A DNA stretch of 64,000 nucleotides from Pyrus communis (lineage: Eukaryota; Streptophyta; Magnoliopsida; Rosales; Rosaceae): the NCBI RefSeq assembly GCF_963583255.1, contig NC_084818.1, forward strand, positions 14,200,222 to 14,264,221, given 5' to 3'. Positions 1 to 12,339 of the stretch are shown here, in pieces (positions within the stretch are counted from its first letter, which is position 1; the number at the start of each line of letters is the position of its first letter). The notes beneath the pieces were generated by a model. It was given only the letters and a program-made list of their open reading frames with translations, searched no databases and had not been told where the DNA came from. The translations under genes and the position numbers were made by a program.

Positions 1-1277
1 AGTCATTGTCATTTGCTTAATTTTATCTAATCTCATTGGTTTACATTTCTCGTTCTACGTACTCTCATTTTGTCTTCATCTTTGATCTGATAATTGAATC
101 CGTGTATTTTCTTAGCCATTGTTTATAAATCATATACGCAAAAAGATCAACTAAATTGAAAATTTTTAATCATCTTACATTACTAATAGATGAACAAACA
201 AAGTGTTTTATAAAAACAATGGATTATCACATTATGGCATTTACAAAGAGATTGATATTGTATTCTCCACTAAAATAAACGCGTCAAAATTTATAGGTTA
301 AATATGCGAAAAGGCAGCTGTCGACGTGTCGTCCGATTGCCCCGAATTGACATCAGCCTTTTGTCAAGAAGTGCACAGGGCACTAGAGCCAGCACTTTCA
401 AGTTTCGAAGTACTTGGCCATACTTTGGTGTCCGAGTTAATGTCAGGGATTTAATTTCAAATTTCTAATGATTCATATCAAAATATAGGAATTTTTATTT
501 TATTTTATTATTACAAGCGATATTACTACTTTACGTGGCATTAAAATCTTCTCCGTTAAGAGAATCCACAACTTACTGATAAGAGTGTTTAAGTTGTACA
601 TGTTAGCAAGCTAATGCAACACTAATCACTTGTTTTATCAATCTCACAACATGATCTCATAATTCGTACTATTAATAATTTTATTTCGTCATTCAAACTT
701 CGTGCTTGCAAAAGATTAGCCAACTCAAACAATATTTAGTCATCTAGATATGATCAAGGAATACAACATAAGCATTGAGTTGGGAGGAATCTTGGAGTTC
801 ATGGAAGGGAGATGCACAAGACAGAGCAGACAAAAAGGGGATTTCGTCACGAAATTTTCGTGGAATAAGCCAGATGCTGCTCTTAGCCTTGTTTTTCAAG
901 TATTATACAATAAACACAAAACCTTGGACTCAAATTCTCAACAGTCAAAACCTAGTGACGTTCGTACAATTCCAAATTCACGTTAGAGGTATCTTCCTCG
1001 GGAAGAAAACGATAACTAAGGCTCCTTTTGTGCTAGAGATTGTAACAAAGCAGCGCATACCGCGGCTGGTCTTGTGCTTAAAGAGGAGGGCCGTTGCTTG
1101 TGGGATGCTGTGATTAGGGGTGATTTTCGTCCGAGTCAAATTGGAAACAAGCATTTCAACACCAATCCAAGAGAGTTTCGGAATCAAATAATAGTTCCAA
1201 TTTCAGAATTGAATTATTGAATTTTCAGTACATAATTTGGATATCCTACATTTTGTAAGACAAAAAAATTTCAGACT
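1..1277. other. AT-rich intergenic DNA, no gene recognised
   Basis: Reading frames here are short, overlap each other on both strands and show no recognisable domain. I see no RNA gene. The stretch 300-450 is less AT-rich than its surroundings but I do not recognise it. Confidence 0.5.
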
Positions 1278-1382
1278 TTTATGTATTAACCATACAATAT
1301 TTTTTTCTGAATTTTTGCAATATTTGTAGGTTTATGTATTAACCATACAATATTTTTTCCGAATTTTTGCTATATTTGTAGG
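1278..1382. repeat. Tandem duplication of a ~52-bp AT-rich unit
   Basis: The unit beginning tttatgtattaaccatac and ending tatttgtagg occurs at 1278-1330 and again at 1331-1382 with only a few differences. It is non-coding, and its direct head-to-tail arrangement indicates a local tandem duplication. Confidence 0.85.
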
Positions 1383-2154
1383 TTGTTCCAATTGTCATCC
1401 TAATCTAAAAAAAAAATTCGTTCAAAAATGTTAGGACTCGGAACAGAAATTTTCAGCTCGGATTGAAATTTCCAATCCAACTTGCACCCATAGCGTTGAT
1501 CCATGTTGACTCTTTGACCTCTAAGTGCAGACGTTAATGTTTACACTAAAGAATGAGGAAAATAAATTGGTATCAAATTCGTCATCTAGGAACTTCGAAC
1601 CTAAGATTTTTAGTGAAGAATAATACTGTTGGATCATAATACTGAGTGACATTTAATCATATCATTAATCATCAACTTTGTGTCTATTATTCCCTCTAAC
1701 ATTTCGTGTGTTGATCAATTAGTATTCATCAATGTAGTCGAGTTAACTAAAGCAATATGCTTCCATTTTTACTTAAGTTCGAATATTTCTTATTTTGGTT
1801 AAATTAGATTATAATATTGCTCTAAAACAAGGAAATAAATAAAATCAGAATTCAACGGTCTAATATATGAGACTGGGCTTTTAAAATTTGAGAAAGGCCC
1901 AATAGGAAAATGAGATACATTTGAAACTCTAATAATGGCCTCAAATTGGACAAATGTAACACCCAATTTATCGCTCGCATTTCTTTTTCTTCCGTTTTTC
2001 TTCATATGGTCGGAAGTTCCTTCCGCAGCTATCTTCTTGTTTCTGTCCGTTGATTCTCCTTTAATTATTCAATGAAAGTCTTATGGGAAAAGCAAGGAAT
2101 GCGGAAGAGAAGAAAATCGAAGTGGAAAAATTAATTTTCATTTCGTATCACAAA

Positions 2155-2340
2155 CTCAGTTAAGGTCGGATTGCAGTTAGAGCAAACGTTGCGAGAGGGC
2201 TTGAGACAGAGAGACACAATGGACACCATTGTAGACGAGCTGCGTACTCGAATCATGGACCTTTTTTCATTCAGGAGTGGTATGAGGAATGTACAGCAAT
2301 TAGAGGGTTCAAATGTTGAGTTTTTGGCTCGAGAAATATG
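2155..2340 (+). other. Short open fragment, possible exon relic
   Basis: The plus strand is open from about 2155 to a TGA near 2339 and contains an ATG at 2219 (MDTIVDELRTRIMDLF...). The residue composition looks like real protein rather than noise: charged, helix-prone and rich in Leu, Arg and Glu. I do not recognise a family. A stop codon lies just upstream in frame, and an AG at about 2160 could be a splice acceptor, so this could be a terminal exon or a pseudogene relic. The minus-strand frame over the same bases is less convincing. Confidence 0.25.
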
Positions 2341-2424
2341 AATCAACTCAGACATGACACAGATGATAAATTGGTTGGGTCATTGTGAAGACATCCATAC
2401 GGTTAACTTAATTGATCGGATTAA

Positions 2425-2624
2425 CCACTTAATACAACGGTCTACTAGTATTTCCTTTTACTTGTAATTAAGAAATCTTAAGTTCAATTCTCGTCAAAGG
2501 ATAATTTGAACCAAATTATTGCTGATCCATTGTGAAACTTAATCCACTCCCCACCCTCTCTCTCTCTCTCTTTCTCTCAATATAGATAACATCGTTTGTT
2601 CAAAAAAAAAACATTAAATAAATA
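2425..2624 (+). mobile_element. SINE with poly(A) tail and 15-bp target site duplication
   Basis: This roughly 200-bp non-coding element begins ccacttaatacaacggtc. It has a degenerate pol III B-box-like stretch (aagttcaattctcgtc) and ends in a CT-rich run followed by tgttcaaaaaaaaaa. A perfect 15-bp direct repeat aattgatcggattaa flanks it at 2410-2424 and 2625-2639, which defines both ends. Degenerate relatives lie near 35.0 kb (plus) and 53.4 kb (minus). It is a tRNA-related SINE inferred from box structure, tail and TSD. Confidence 0.85.
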
Positions 2625-2639
2625 AATTGATCGGATTAA

Positions 2640-3294
2640 GGTTCACTAATACTTGGTACGAACTTGAATGGTACATTACCTAATCACGCAATGGCACCGC
2701 GCGGTTCAGTTGTCATGCATAAAAATGGCCTGGAAAAGGGGTAGCAAATGACATACTTTACTTCTTTCGTTCACCATGAATAAATAAATGGAAACAAAGA
2801 AAACTAAGATCTCAATAACGTGTTTTAATTCACCTTGTCGGCTATCTTTCCACTTGTAAAAGTGAAATTTCTTGTTCAGTAACACTATCATGTCAAAGAT
2901 GATGCATCTGTCGTTATGAATCACACGCAGGTTTGGTCAAGTCATGAAAAATGTAACAAGAAATGCAACTTCTCGGACCCTAATTGCGACATTCAAGCTG
3001 CAATTCATGAATCAAATAACGCTAAAAATACTAAATACCTTGTCCAATAGCAAAGAATAATGCTCCTCTTGTCTCTCTTTTAACTAAAAGAATTACAGAA
3101 TCAAACGAGGTGGGTACAAAAGTGGGAATACTCCCCATATAAAGAACGAACAAATAGTAAGATCTTTCGATTACCTGTACCTCTAATTCCTTCCTCCCTC
3201 AAGATCACGGAGGAAGAGCGAGACTACTGTATCTGATGATTTACAACCTTTTGATTTGCTGGCCAGAAAGTGTACAAAAAGCTAACTGGCAAAA
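2640..3294. other. Intergenic DNA and 3' flank of the GT47 gene
   Basis: No gene is recognised. The right end lies immediately downstream of the stop codon of the minus-strand glycosyltransferase, so part of 2.9-3.29 kb is likely to be its 3' UTR and terminator region. No canonical AATAAA assignment is claimed. Confidence 0.4.
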
Positions 3295-6200
3295 TCAGTA
3301 TTTGATCACATGGTGGCGCAACCAAAGATCGTACATGACCATGTGAAATGCATCATATTTGACAGGAGGTGAATTCCACTGGAAGTGCTGCTGGACCTGA
3401 AAGAAGAATCATGACACGAAAAGAAATTTTTAGTTACCTACAATTAAAAACAAGTGTTCCCAACACACACGCACGACATCAAAGGAAATATATTCATCAC
3501 ATAATATTGAAGAGTGTAAGATCAACATACAATGACATTTTCTAGTTCTAAATGAAAGCATTTACCTTAACCAAGTTTTTGTGAAGCGTAAGAAACTCTG
3601 AATAGGGTATGTCCTTAAGAATTTGTTTAAGTTGATATACATCCTTCTCCGTAAGTATAACAGCAAATTTTCGCCAATCGAGAATGTCATTGAATGGAAG
3701 GTCATAGTAATTTGATAATATCACTGCAAGAAATCAAACCAAACAGTGGACAAACAATTAAGAGGACTTTTAATCGTATACATTACATTCAAGCTAAAAG
3801 AAAAAGGATAAATTAAGATAGGGAATTGCAATTTAATATTTCAAAAAGCTAATCACCATCGCCTCAAGTTTCTGTCCATATGTACATCCCTAAGAAAAAA
3901 AAAAAGTGTAGCTGCATTCGAGAACCACATTTACTTGTCATCATGTTCGAAGAACAATGACTGATGAGTGAAATTAAAGAAAATATAGACACGCGGCACA
4001 CACCCATTTGATAAGCAAACAACATCAGTCAAGTGGCACAGTCAACACAGATTTGAGGATGCATCCATTGAATAAAAATGAAAACAATTCGAAAGTTATA
4101 GGCACAAAAAAGAAAGAGAAATTGTAGAGAGAGACTGATTAGCTTGAAATCTCTGTTCAAAATTAAAAATATTTTCAAGAAGAAACACCGCAAAGAGATT
4201 AAAATTTCTTACGTGAAGGCAAACTTTCTGATCCCCCTAGCATGGATAAAGGTGTCTGTTTGCTTTCAATTCGCCTCTACTCCTCTTTTTTCTTAAATAA
4301 TATGGCTATATGATTCGACCATTGACATTCCCAATTCAAGCCAAGAATAGATGATAAACACCATTACATAAATCTCACTGCAATTTTCAAGAAACAATAA
4401 TATCTGAATTCTTACCAGGAATACATCCATAATGGATTGAGTCAGTTGGGCGAGCACTGTTAACCTGCGAGCCACCAGGGCATATGCAGAACTTGGTTTC
4501 ATAAAACTTCCTTTGATATAACAAATTCCCTTCTGCCCTGTTTATTCTGTTGTTCAATATATAAAGCTCTGTGTCATTCTCCCATACTCGTGCCAGTATA
4601 ACTCTAATTTTGGAGTTCCGATGACCGGCCCAAAAACCGAGGGTTGTCCTGCAAAGCATGCCTCCTACTAATTAATGAACTTGTGTTAATAGGCTCAATC
4701 TAGTGGCAATAAAATTATAATTACCCTCCCGTCTGCACAGGTGTCAACTTATGAAACATATCATATGATAGGTAGGCCAACACCCATGAGTATGGAAATT
4801 AATCCAAAAAGAAGTAATAACATATTGTTTGTGCAAGTCAATAAGTGCATAACAGAGCATATATATACATTAAACGCATATCCTTCTATATTACCTGTTC
4901 TCCACATCGTTTCCTCCGGCTGGAAGAGCAAATGGCTGAAGTACTTGAGGAAGGGCAACATCTTTGTGCGGAATGAAACCAACATCATAGCTAGGGGAAC
5001 ACACAACTCGAATTGAGTTTTTCACAAGAAGTGGAAGCCCTTCGGTTGCCCTCACCCCAACATCATGACATGTGACAAAGAAGTGGTCAGCGCCCAAGGT
5101 TCGGTTCCAGTAAGGATACTTGGATATCAAGCTCTCCACATAGTCCCGAACAATTATGGTCATGTTTTCATAAGATGTACCCTGCATAATCATTATAAAC
5201 CAACATATGAAGATCAAATTCAGAGTAGGAGATTGGTCAATCATATCCAATCACGTAGTGTTTCAGTGAGTAACCATTTATCAGTATCTATCTCCTGTAT
5301 GCTACAATCAGACATTACCACGCCCATTTGAGATGCATCAACCCTAGACTAAAACATAACGCAACTCTTCGAATAAGTTCGCATTTGCAAATACGTCTAG
5401 TAAGTCGTTAGTACATAGCCCAAAACAACCAAATACTTGAATGCAATAACGATATCCTAAACCCAAAAATAATAAGATGAAACAAATCGAAATCCACAAC
5501 AAATAAAGGCATGACCACTACAATGTAAAAAACTAGAGTTTCACTTCCCCTGACAAACACAAATCACAACTAGAACTGAAAGCAAAATCGCGGCATCCAT
5601 AATTTCAATGGCTGTAGTACCATGTCCCTTTTAGCATTGTAAAACTTACAACTCATCCAAAATCATGCCAAACAACGAAAATATGAGATTTCTCCGATTC
5701 ACAGCAACAAGGAAAATCACAATCTCTATCAGCTCTACTTTCCCCGCAATTTTCTCAGCAGCCAAGCAGTCCAAAACAAAAACAAAGTGAATCCGGATCG
5801 GAATGAGTTAGAGTGAAACAATACCTTGCCTCGCATTTTGTGGGAGGAGATAGGGATGAAGAAGAGGTGAGCCTGATCCGGATCGTCGGTTCGGAAGTGA
5901 CTTTCTCTGATATTCTGAAAGAAATAGCCCTCGCTGGCGTACTTACCGGTGAGCTTCCTCGGCGTCTGGTAAAACGTGTTCGGATCGCCGTCCGGGTAGA
6001 TGTAGACCTTGAATTTGGCTTCCATCTCGGCGAAATTCAACCGGAACACCTCCGGCGAGTGGTAGATGTCGGAGAACTGCTCATTGTCTGCGTCGTCGTC
6101 GTCGGAGGAGATGTAAGTGGTGGTGGCGGTGGTGGGGGAGGCGTAGGCGGAGGGATGGAGGGAATTGAGGGAGAAATAGATGAAGGAGAGCAAGGTAAGG

Positions 6201-6316
6201 ATGGCGAGAGTCAAAAGAGATCCTTGTAAAGAGCACAACATTGGAGACGACGACGACGACGACGGCGACTGCAACAGCGACGGCGACTTGAATTGCTTTT
6301 GCTTGCCCACACTCAT
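3295..6316 (-). CDS. GT47 (exostosin-family) glycosyltransferase, 5 exons, 423 aa
   Basis: Exons on the minus strand are 6316-5825, 5181-4895, 4648-4416, 3723-3566 and 3396-3295. All introns are GT-AG, and the lengths sum to 424 codons including TGA. The protein has a short cytosolic N-terminus, one hydrophobic segment at about residues 30-50 (SLLTLAILTLLSFIYFSL), which fits a Golgi type II signal anchor, and then a Ser/Thr/Asp-rich stem. The exostosin domain follows, with KVYIYPDGDP near its start, HLFFIPIS, a GADHFFVTCHDVG motif, LGFWAGHRNSK, FCICPGGSQV and IHYGCIPVILSNYYDLPF, a pattern typical of plant GT47 proteins that build cell-wall polysaccharides. Length matches the family. The exact acceptor and sugar cannot be read from sequence. 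Start chosen at the first ATG before the signal anchor. Confidence 0.93.
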
Positions 6317-6729
6317 CTGGGCTTGCTAACTTGCACTGGGGGCTCAGTGTCGAAGCACAGTAAGGTATGTACGCTTCGCTCTCTCGCCGCTGGCTTTGAT
6401 ATGGAATTTTGGAGCTGTAAAAATCAGGTCTTGATTCTGATTAAAATACAAAATTGGAGAAACTTTGATCTGTCTTTTTATTTTTATTTTTTTGCTTTTC
6501 TCATGGGGAATGAATGAATTCCCTTCAACTTTAACAGAGAAAATCCGTGAATTTCGTTTGTATTACACCGTAGATGCGTTCAGAATCAACACCTTGCAAA
6601 AAATTATTTTAAATTATATCTTTGGATATTTTTAAATCTAACCGTTGAATTTAAATCAATCATTGCAACTGACGAGACGAGTTAGACTTCGAAAAAAGAC
6701 TAAGAGAGGGGCTACATTTGACCAGGCTA
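6317..6729. other. 5' flank of the GT47 gene
   Basis: This is the upstream region and probable 5' UTR and promoter of the minus-strand glycosyltransferase. It is AT-rich and shows no coding signal. Individual promoter elements cannot be assigned with confidence. Confidence 0.4.
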
Positions 6730-6732
6730 ATG

Positions 6733-6821
6733 CCTCTTTGGCTAAATAATTGTATGGTGGGCTTCACACAATTAGCCTGGCTCTTTGGCCAAATAATTGT
6801 ATGGTGGGCTTCACACAATTA
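6733..6821. repeat. Tandem duplication of a ~41-47 bp unit
   Basis: The sequence ctctttggctaaataatt...cttcacacaatta occurs at about 6735-6773 and again at about 6781-6821, with one base change in the shared part. It is non-coding and lies just outside the left limit of the copia remnant. Confidence 0.8.
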
Positions 6822-7129
6822 TAGTCTAGTCATAAATCAGGCCATTTTTTTGCTTTTGGATCTTTAACCATTTCCATTGGAGATCGCTTAAGTATCCATA
6901 TGTTTAAGCTTCTTGGATTGTCTATATTCAGTGAACTTGTTCAACAAACAAGTACCCGTACATTCCCCACGTATTCAATGTCTAGTCGACATTCCAAACG
7001 ACTAGGAACTTAGTTTAAGGTCTAAGTGACTATGGAATAGTCTCCCTGCCCTAACCTCATTTAGGACATTGCTTTCATACCTTAAGTCCTATAAACTCAT
7101 TCACAGTATATTATCTCTATAGTATAATG

Positions 7130-10100
7130 CCAAACCCATGAATGAAAAGTCAGCATAACAAGGCAGGCATCATTTTGAGGATCAAGAGGGGTCAGATCTG
7201 CTAGAGATGCATTGGGATAAGCCCAAATTTGTAGTACACCAATTCAATGGATGCATGTAGGCGCAGTGCTACATCTTTACTAATAGATCAACAACGAAGG
7301 ATATATCTTTTCTAATTGCAATGAGCCAAGTACAAGCGCAAAGTTGAACTCAGATATAGAATTTTCGGATTCCATAACCTTTTCAAGGGTCTCATTTGCA
7401 TATAGCATATGGAAGATTATAGATATACTCAAAGGGTAACACCTTCGGGATATATTTCGACTAGTAGACCAAAGCACTGTCAGAACAATGCCTGAACTTC
7501 AGGCTAAGGCATAAACGAGTTTCCCAAGATCCTGCATCTCAAATTCCGTCTTCAAGTGCGAGGCAATTTTCTCAAGCTCTTCTAGAGTCTTAGTGAGATT
7601 CATGTCAACGACATAAACTGTAACTCTAGCAATTCAAAATGAGACTTCATAGTTTAACACTCAAAGGTGTAATTCATATCCCTAATTGAACAAATAATCA
7701 CTTAGATGGGTACACCACATTCGTCGGATTGCTTCAATCCATAAAATGAACGCCTTAAACGAGTTGAGAGGGTGTTTTATGGTTTGGAACTATTTAAACC
7801 AGTCCATGTAATTCTTCGGGTACTTACATGTAAATCTCCATATTAATATCCCCATGGAGAAACACTAACCACATTCGTAATGCTGCAATCACTCACAGGG
7901 CGTTTAAGAGAAACCTTGCGCCATAAGGTATGCATCATATCACATTGTTTCATTCATCTTATTATGCTTCCTTTCCCACTTGTAACGCAACAGGGTTACC
8001 TTGGGTAGCGTAGGAACTACGAGTCCAAACACATTTTGGTAAGGAATTAAACCTGAATTTTAATTTCAGTTGTCCAATTAGTTCTACGTTGTCACTAATC
8101 AATGGAACACAGTTCGATATCGTCCCTTTTCATTTATGTCGGTAGCTACCATTTAAGTGAAAACATCATCGATGATAATCTCATTCCAATTCCATTATCT
8201 CGTACAAACTAGTATACTGGACCAAGAACTTCAAGCCTCAAGAGTAATCCGAATTAATCTCATGAGATGGAAATGACTTGAGACAACGATCAAGTATAAA
8301 TTCATTTTGTGTCGTGACCTTTCTCTTCTAAGGAAGTGAATCCTATGAACTGAGTGATTTGTCGTGCTTTAGGCCGAGACAGATTGATTGGCTATCTACC
8401 GATGTATTCGACCATCCAACAGGAGTGGCCAAACATTCCAATAGGAACGGCACACCCGTCGGGGATGTTGACTCGACCTTTGTTAAGTACTTATATCCTT
8501 GCAGGCACGTTTGCAGCTGGTATATGATCTCATCATTTTAGCTAAATCAAAGGAATGTGTTTGGAGCAACATTCTGAAAGTTAGAATACATCGCACTTGC
8601 TTATTACACTTATGCGGTACGGGAATCGAGATGACACATAGTGGGAAACGTTCACGCAAATTCATGCCATTCTATAGGAACATTGACGTTCTTATCTCCC
8701 CTTAAGAAAGGGAAGACTGTCTCATTGAAGTGACAATCCGCAAATGAGCAGTAAAGAGATCGCATGCAATGGCTCTAAGAGAGCTATTATGAAGGAGAAT
8801 CATAATCGACAAAGATTCACAACCTTATATTGGTATGTTGCAACGTCGCAACTTGGCACATTGAATGCACCCCAAAAAGCGTAAGTACAAAACGTCAGGT
8901 TCGTACCCAGTAACCAACTGTAACATCGAATAGTTTAGGTGGCAATAGGCCTCAAGGTGGACCAACATAGCTGCGTACAAAATTGCATAGCCCTAGGCAG
9001 AAACTGAAATCATGGTGTGTTCACCAAGGTTCATGGGATCAATTAAATTGTGCTTTATGATCACTCTGCGAGGCTATTTTGGGGTGAACATGGGAATTCG
9101 ATGTCCAATTATAAACCTCAAAGACATACAATACTTATCGAAGAATCTTCAATATAAACTCTCCAGAATTATCCAGTCTTCCAGACTTTATAGGATAATT
9201 AGGGTGGTGAACCCTTAAAGTCGGCCAAGAGGTTTAGCAGCAATGTGTATGGACAAACATGTGACTAGTTTGTTGATTCATCAACCAAAATCATAAGTAT
9301 TTATATGGTCCACATTTTGGTTGGATTAGTCCACATATATTCCCTTAAATCCACTATGAAAGAAGGGTAATTTCATATCTTTGCGAGAGATGATTTAAAA
9401 ATCAAATTTCCCAACTGAGCAGTGATGAGTCAATATTATACCATATATTTTACCCTAGTCTTAGTTATAGTTTATTGATTATTTTGATAGAATTTTGATA
9501 CTTTGTTATATATTTTCAATGTAGGACATTTGATTTCCTCAGGAGAAAAAAGTAATCAAATGGATGAATTTTAGAGTGATTCCAAATGGAGGATGTTCAT
9601 GACCCTTTCAAGATGATTGTATCAAAATTTCAGATTTTTCTACCAAGCCGTTTGACTGTGGCGATGAAATAAAGGTCCAGCGCCCAGCTTTCCCAAATTG
9701 ACGTTTCTGGACGTTTTGGGTATTTTGGAGGTCAAGATGGCATAGTTTGAGGAAGATTCCTTCTGAGGATTTATTAGGGACGTCTCAAAATTTAAAAAGA
9801 GACCTTTTGGGACCAAATTGAAGTTGATTTGGTCAGTCAAAAGTCTAATTTTCTAAGAAGTCCGAATTCCAGTTCAAATAGGAAACCTTTTATTTCCTAT
9901 TTATCTTATTTTATTTTGTTTCCTAGTTTTATTCTAAGACCTTTTAGGGTTTTATTTTGTAATAGTATAAATAAGGCTATTTAGCCATTAGAGGAGGACA
10001 ACGCACGCATCAATTTGGAGAATTTAGCTGGGCATTGAAGTTTTGTATTTCAATGTGTTTTCTATCCTTTTTCTATTTCAATAAAATTCCTTTTATTTTA

Positions 10101-12250
10101 TAGTTGTTCATAACTAATTTTCATTTGTTAGGGTGAAGTCATGATCCTTAGCATGAATATGTGATTTTATTAATTTGCTTATGAATGGATGCATACTTGC
10201 TTTGAATTATTAATCACCGCAATTAAACTATCTAATTGTCTTAGTGATTCACGACCATTAGGATTTTTAGACAAGTAATTTGATGCAATTTTTGTTGGAA
10301 CATCACCCTGAAATTGAGGAAGGCTACTTGTGATTAGTAATTGTAAGTTCACTTAAGGCGAACATCACGCTCTTAAGGGTTGCATGGTTTTTCAAAGAGT
10401 TTTCACAAAGCTTAATGAGTCTTGCATGTTTATATTTGATCTGAACATCACAGACGGGTTGCATGTTAGATATACGTTTTCACTTGAACATCACGAGGAA
10501 AATATATATTAGGAAAACCTAACCTTCAAAGCATGTATGTAGAAATTCATAAGTAATTGGTAAAATTGCATAGGATTGTTAAGGGGACGGCGGAACCCTA
10601 GACTTTTACAATTTGGTTTTCAAAATGTTTTCCTTTGTTTTCTTTATTTTGCTAGTTTCTTTAACCTTTTTAATTAAATTCGTTTTTATTATTTTTAAAT
10701 TCAAAATCAACCTTTTCCAATCTTTGTTTTCAAGTAATTAATTAAGATTTGGCTTGAGCTGCTATACCACTACAACCTTGTACTCTTGCAAGTATTTTTA
10801 AGTGTTTTTATCCCTACTTTTGTAAGTGGTAAAAATCTTATCGAGCAGGCTTGGCAAAGTGTGCTTGTAGGCACAAGATCCTTACTTCGATTAAGGAGAT
10901 GCGTCGTGCCAAAGCAAATAAACTGCTCAATCCCTAGGCTCCAAGCTAGCCACATGTGGCGTGTTCCCAGTTGGGAGATAGCCCATTGGCCCCAAAACAA
11001 AGCCTCTGGCTCATTTTTGGAGGTGATGCAAAGATATTCCACTCTATTTTCTTCAATGGTTTCATTTATGATCAGTGTTCTCTTGAATATCCTTAAAACT
11101 CAACGACGTTCTTCCGGAACGGGGAAAATATAAGGTCTCTTAAATGGTAATGTAGTACCATTCATACAACGAGGAGCGTGCCAATGCTCTTAATCAGGTT
11201 GGATAGACCTGAAGTTGTTGCTAGAGATGTGATTTAGGTGTAAAATTAGTATGCGTGATATCACATTTATCCAAAAAACTAACTTTCCCACATTCGTACC
11301 TAATCACGTGTTTAATTGAATTTGGTCACATGTATACAAGAAACATGATTCAATTAACTCATTTTCGAGGACAATATTGATAACATAATCCATAACTAAA
11401 ACAAATCCAAGAACATAGAAAAATGTTCACAAAGTAAACCAAAGTTACGAAGGGGATTCAGCCAACAAGGTCATTCATGTCAAAATTTTGTTTTTCCAAC
11501 GGTGTTCAGTGGAGCAAAATCAGCCTCACATATTGACTACTAGAATGGTATTCCTCAACAACATTGGTAAGAGCACAAACAGGTGAATAACCAATGATCT
11601 ATTCCATTAAGATGGAAGTAGAGGTTTGAGAACAATATCCCTTATTCTTGAAGTTTTAGGTTTTAGGTGCCAAGGATCATACTTTGAGCGTGATGCCACA
11701 CCTTGGCAGGCCTTGATTCTACCATATGTTGTAAAAACAAACTCGAAGGACGAGAAAAGTATTCTCCAGTCAAAATTCTTTTGGATCTATAAACTTCATA
11801 ATCGTACTAATTCATGGACGTAATCATGGTGTGCTTCAGGCAATATTTTTCATGATTAAACAGTTCGTAGAAGCGAGCTAAAGAGCCATGGAATCCTTGT
11901 TCGGGAGGTATTTCCCTTTGTAATGCTTCAAGCATAAGTCTTCGAATGAAGATCATAGCAGAGGCTTATTCAGCTCTTCCATGACATTGTTGGCTTCAAT
12001 GGTTTCTCAGTTTCTTGATAGTCAAGTGGAGATTCACGTCTTGTACCCACATAAAGTGGTTTAAGTTAGAAACGTCCAAATAAGGGAAATTGAACTTGTG
12101 ACGGTCTGACAATCACTAAATGGAGGGAACAGGATTGGGAATAATGCTATAGGCAATAAAACATCCATAAGCATCAAAGGTAGAACATTTGGATTCTAAG
12201 ACATGGTTTACATGAAAAATGTCGGGTGTTCATGGGTGTATTTTTTTATG
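7130..12250 (-). mobile_element. Degenerate Ty1/copia retrotransposon interior (split by a solo LTR)
   Basis: Translating the minus strand gives interrupted copia protein matches in the expected order. A gag-like part at about 12.1-11.6 kb reads FMWVQDVNLHLTIKK, then FHGSLARFYELFNHEK. A gag-pre-integrase part at about 11.1-10.85 kb ends in CQACS. Across the inserted LTR it continues at 9417 as VGKFDFKSSLAKI. An integrase core at about 9.36-8.85 kb follows with KYLMILVDESTNWSHVC and LDNSGEF. The integrase C-terminal region contains FADCHFNETVFPFLRGDK near 8.7 kb, and a reverse transcriptase part near 7.55 kb reads KTEFEMQDLGKLVY. Stops and frameshifts are frequent, so nothing is functional. 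Domain order (integrase before RT) fixes the Ty1/copia class. No matching LTR pair is assigned. Confidence 0.85.
9423..10843 (+). mobile_element. Solo LTR (1.42 kb) nested in the copia remnant
   Basis: The insertion starts TGATGAGTC and ends ATCTTATCG, the latter a decayed ...CA end. It is flanked by AGCAG at 9418-9422 and again at 10844-10848. Removing the segment plus one copy of the 5-bp repeat restores the copia reading ...CQACS|VGKF..., which confirms the limits. No coding region or second LTR is present, so it is most simply a solo LTR left by recombination of a gypsy-type element. The strand is nominal. Confidence 0.85.
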
Positions 12251-12339
12251 AAAACTTTATGTTTCAAAGGCACTAAATTCGAAACTACAAGTTCAATTTA
12301 GTTTATGAACATTTAGTTCATAAAAGAAAGGTTCCCGCA

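Noticed and set aside
5813..6229. 138-codon plus-strand frame over the first exon of the GT47 gene
   Set aside because: It is a shadow of exon 1: Gly/Val-rich composition follows from the complementary Ser/Thr/Asp codons. The minus strand has full domain and splice support.
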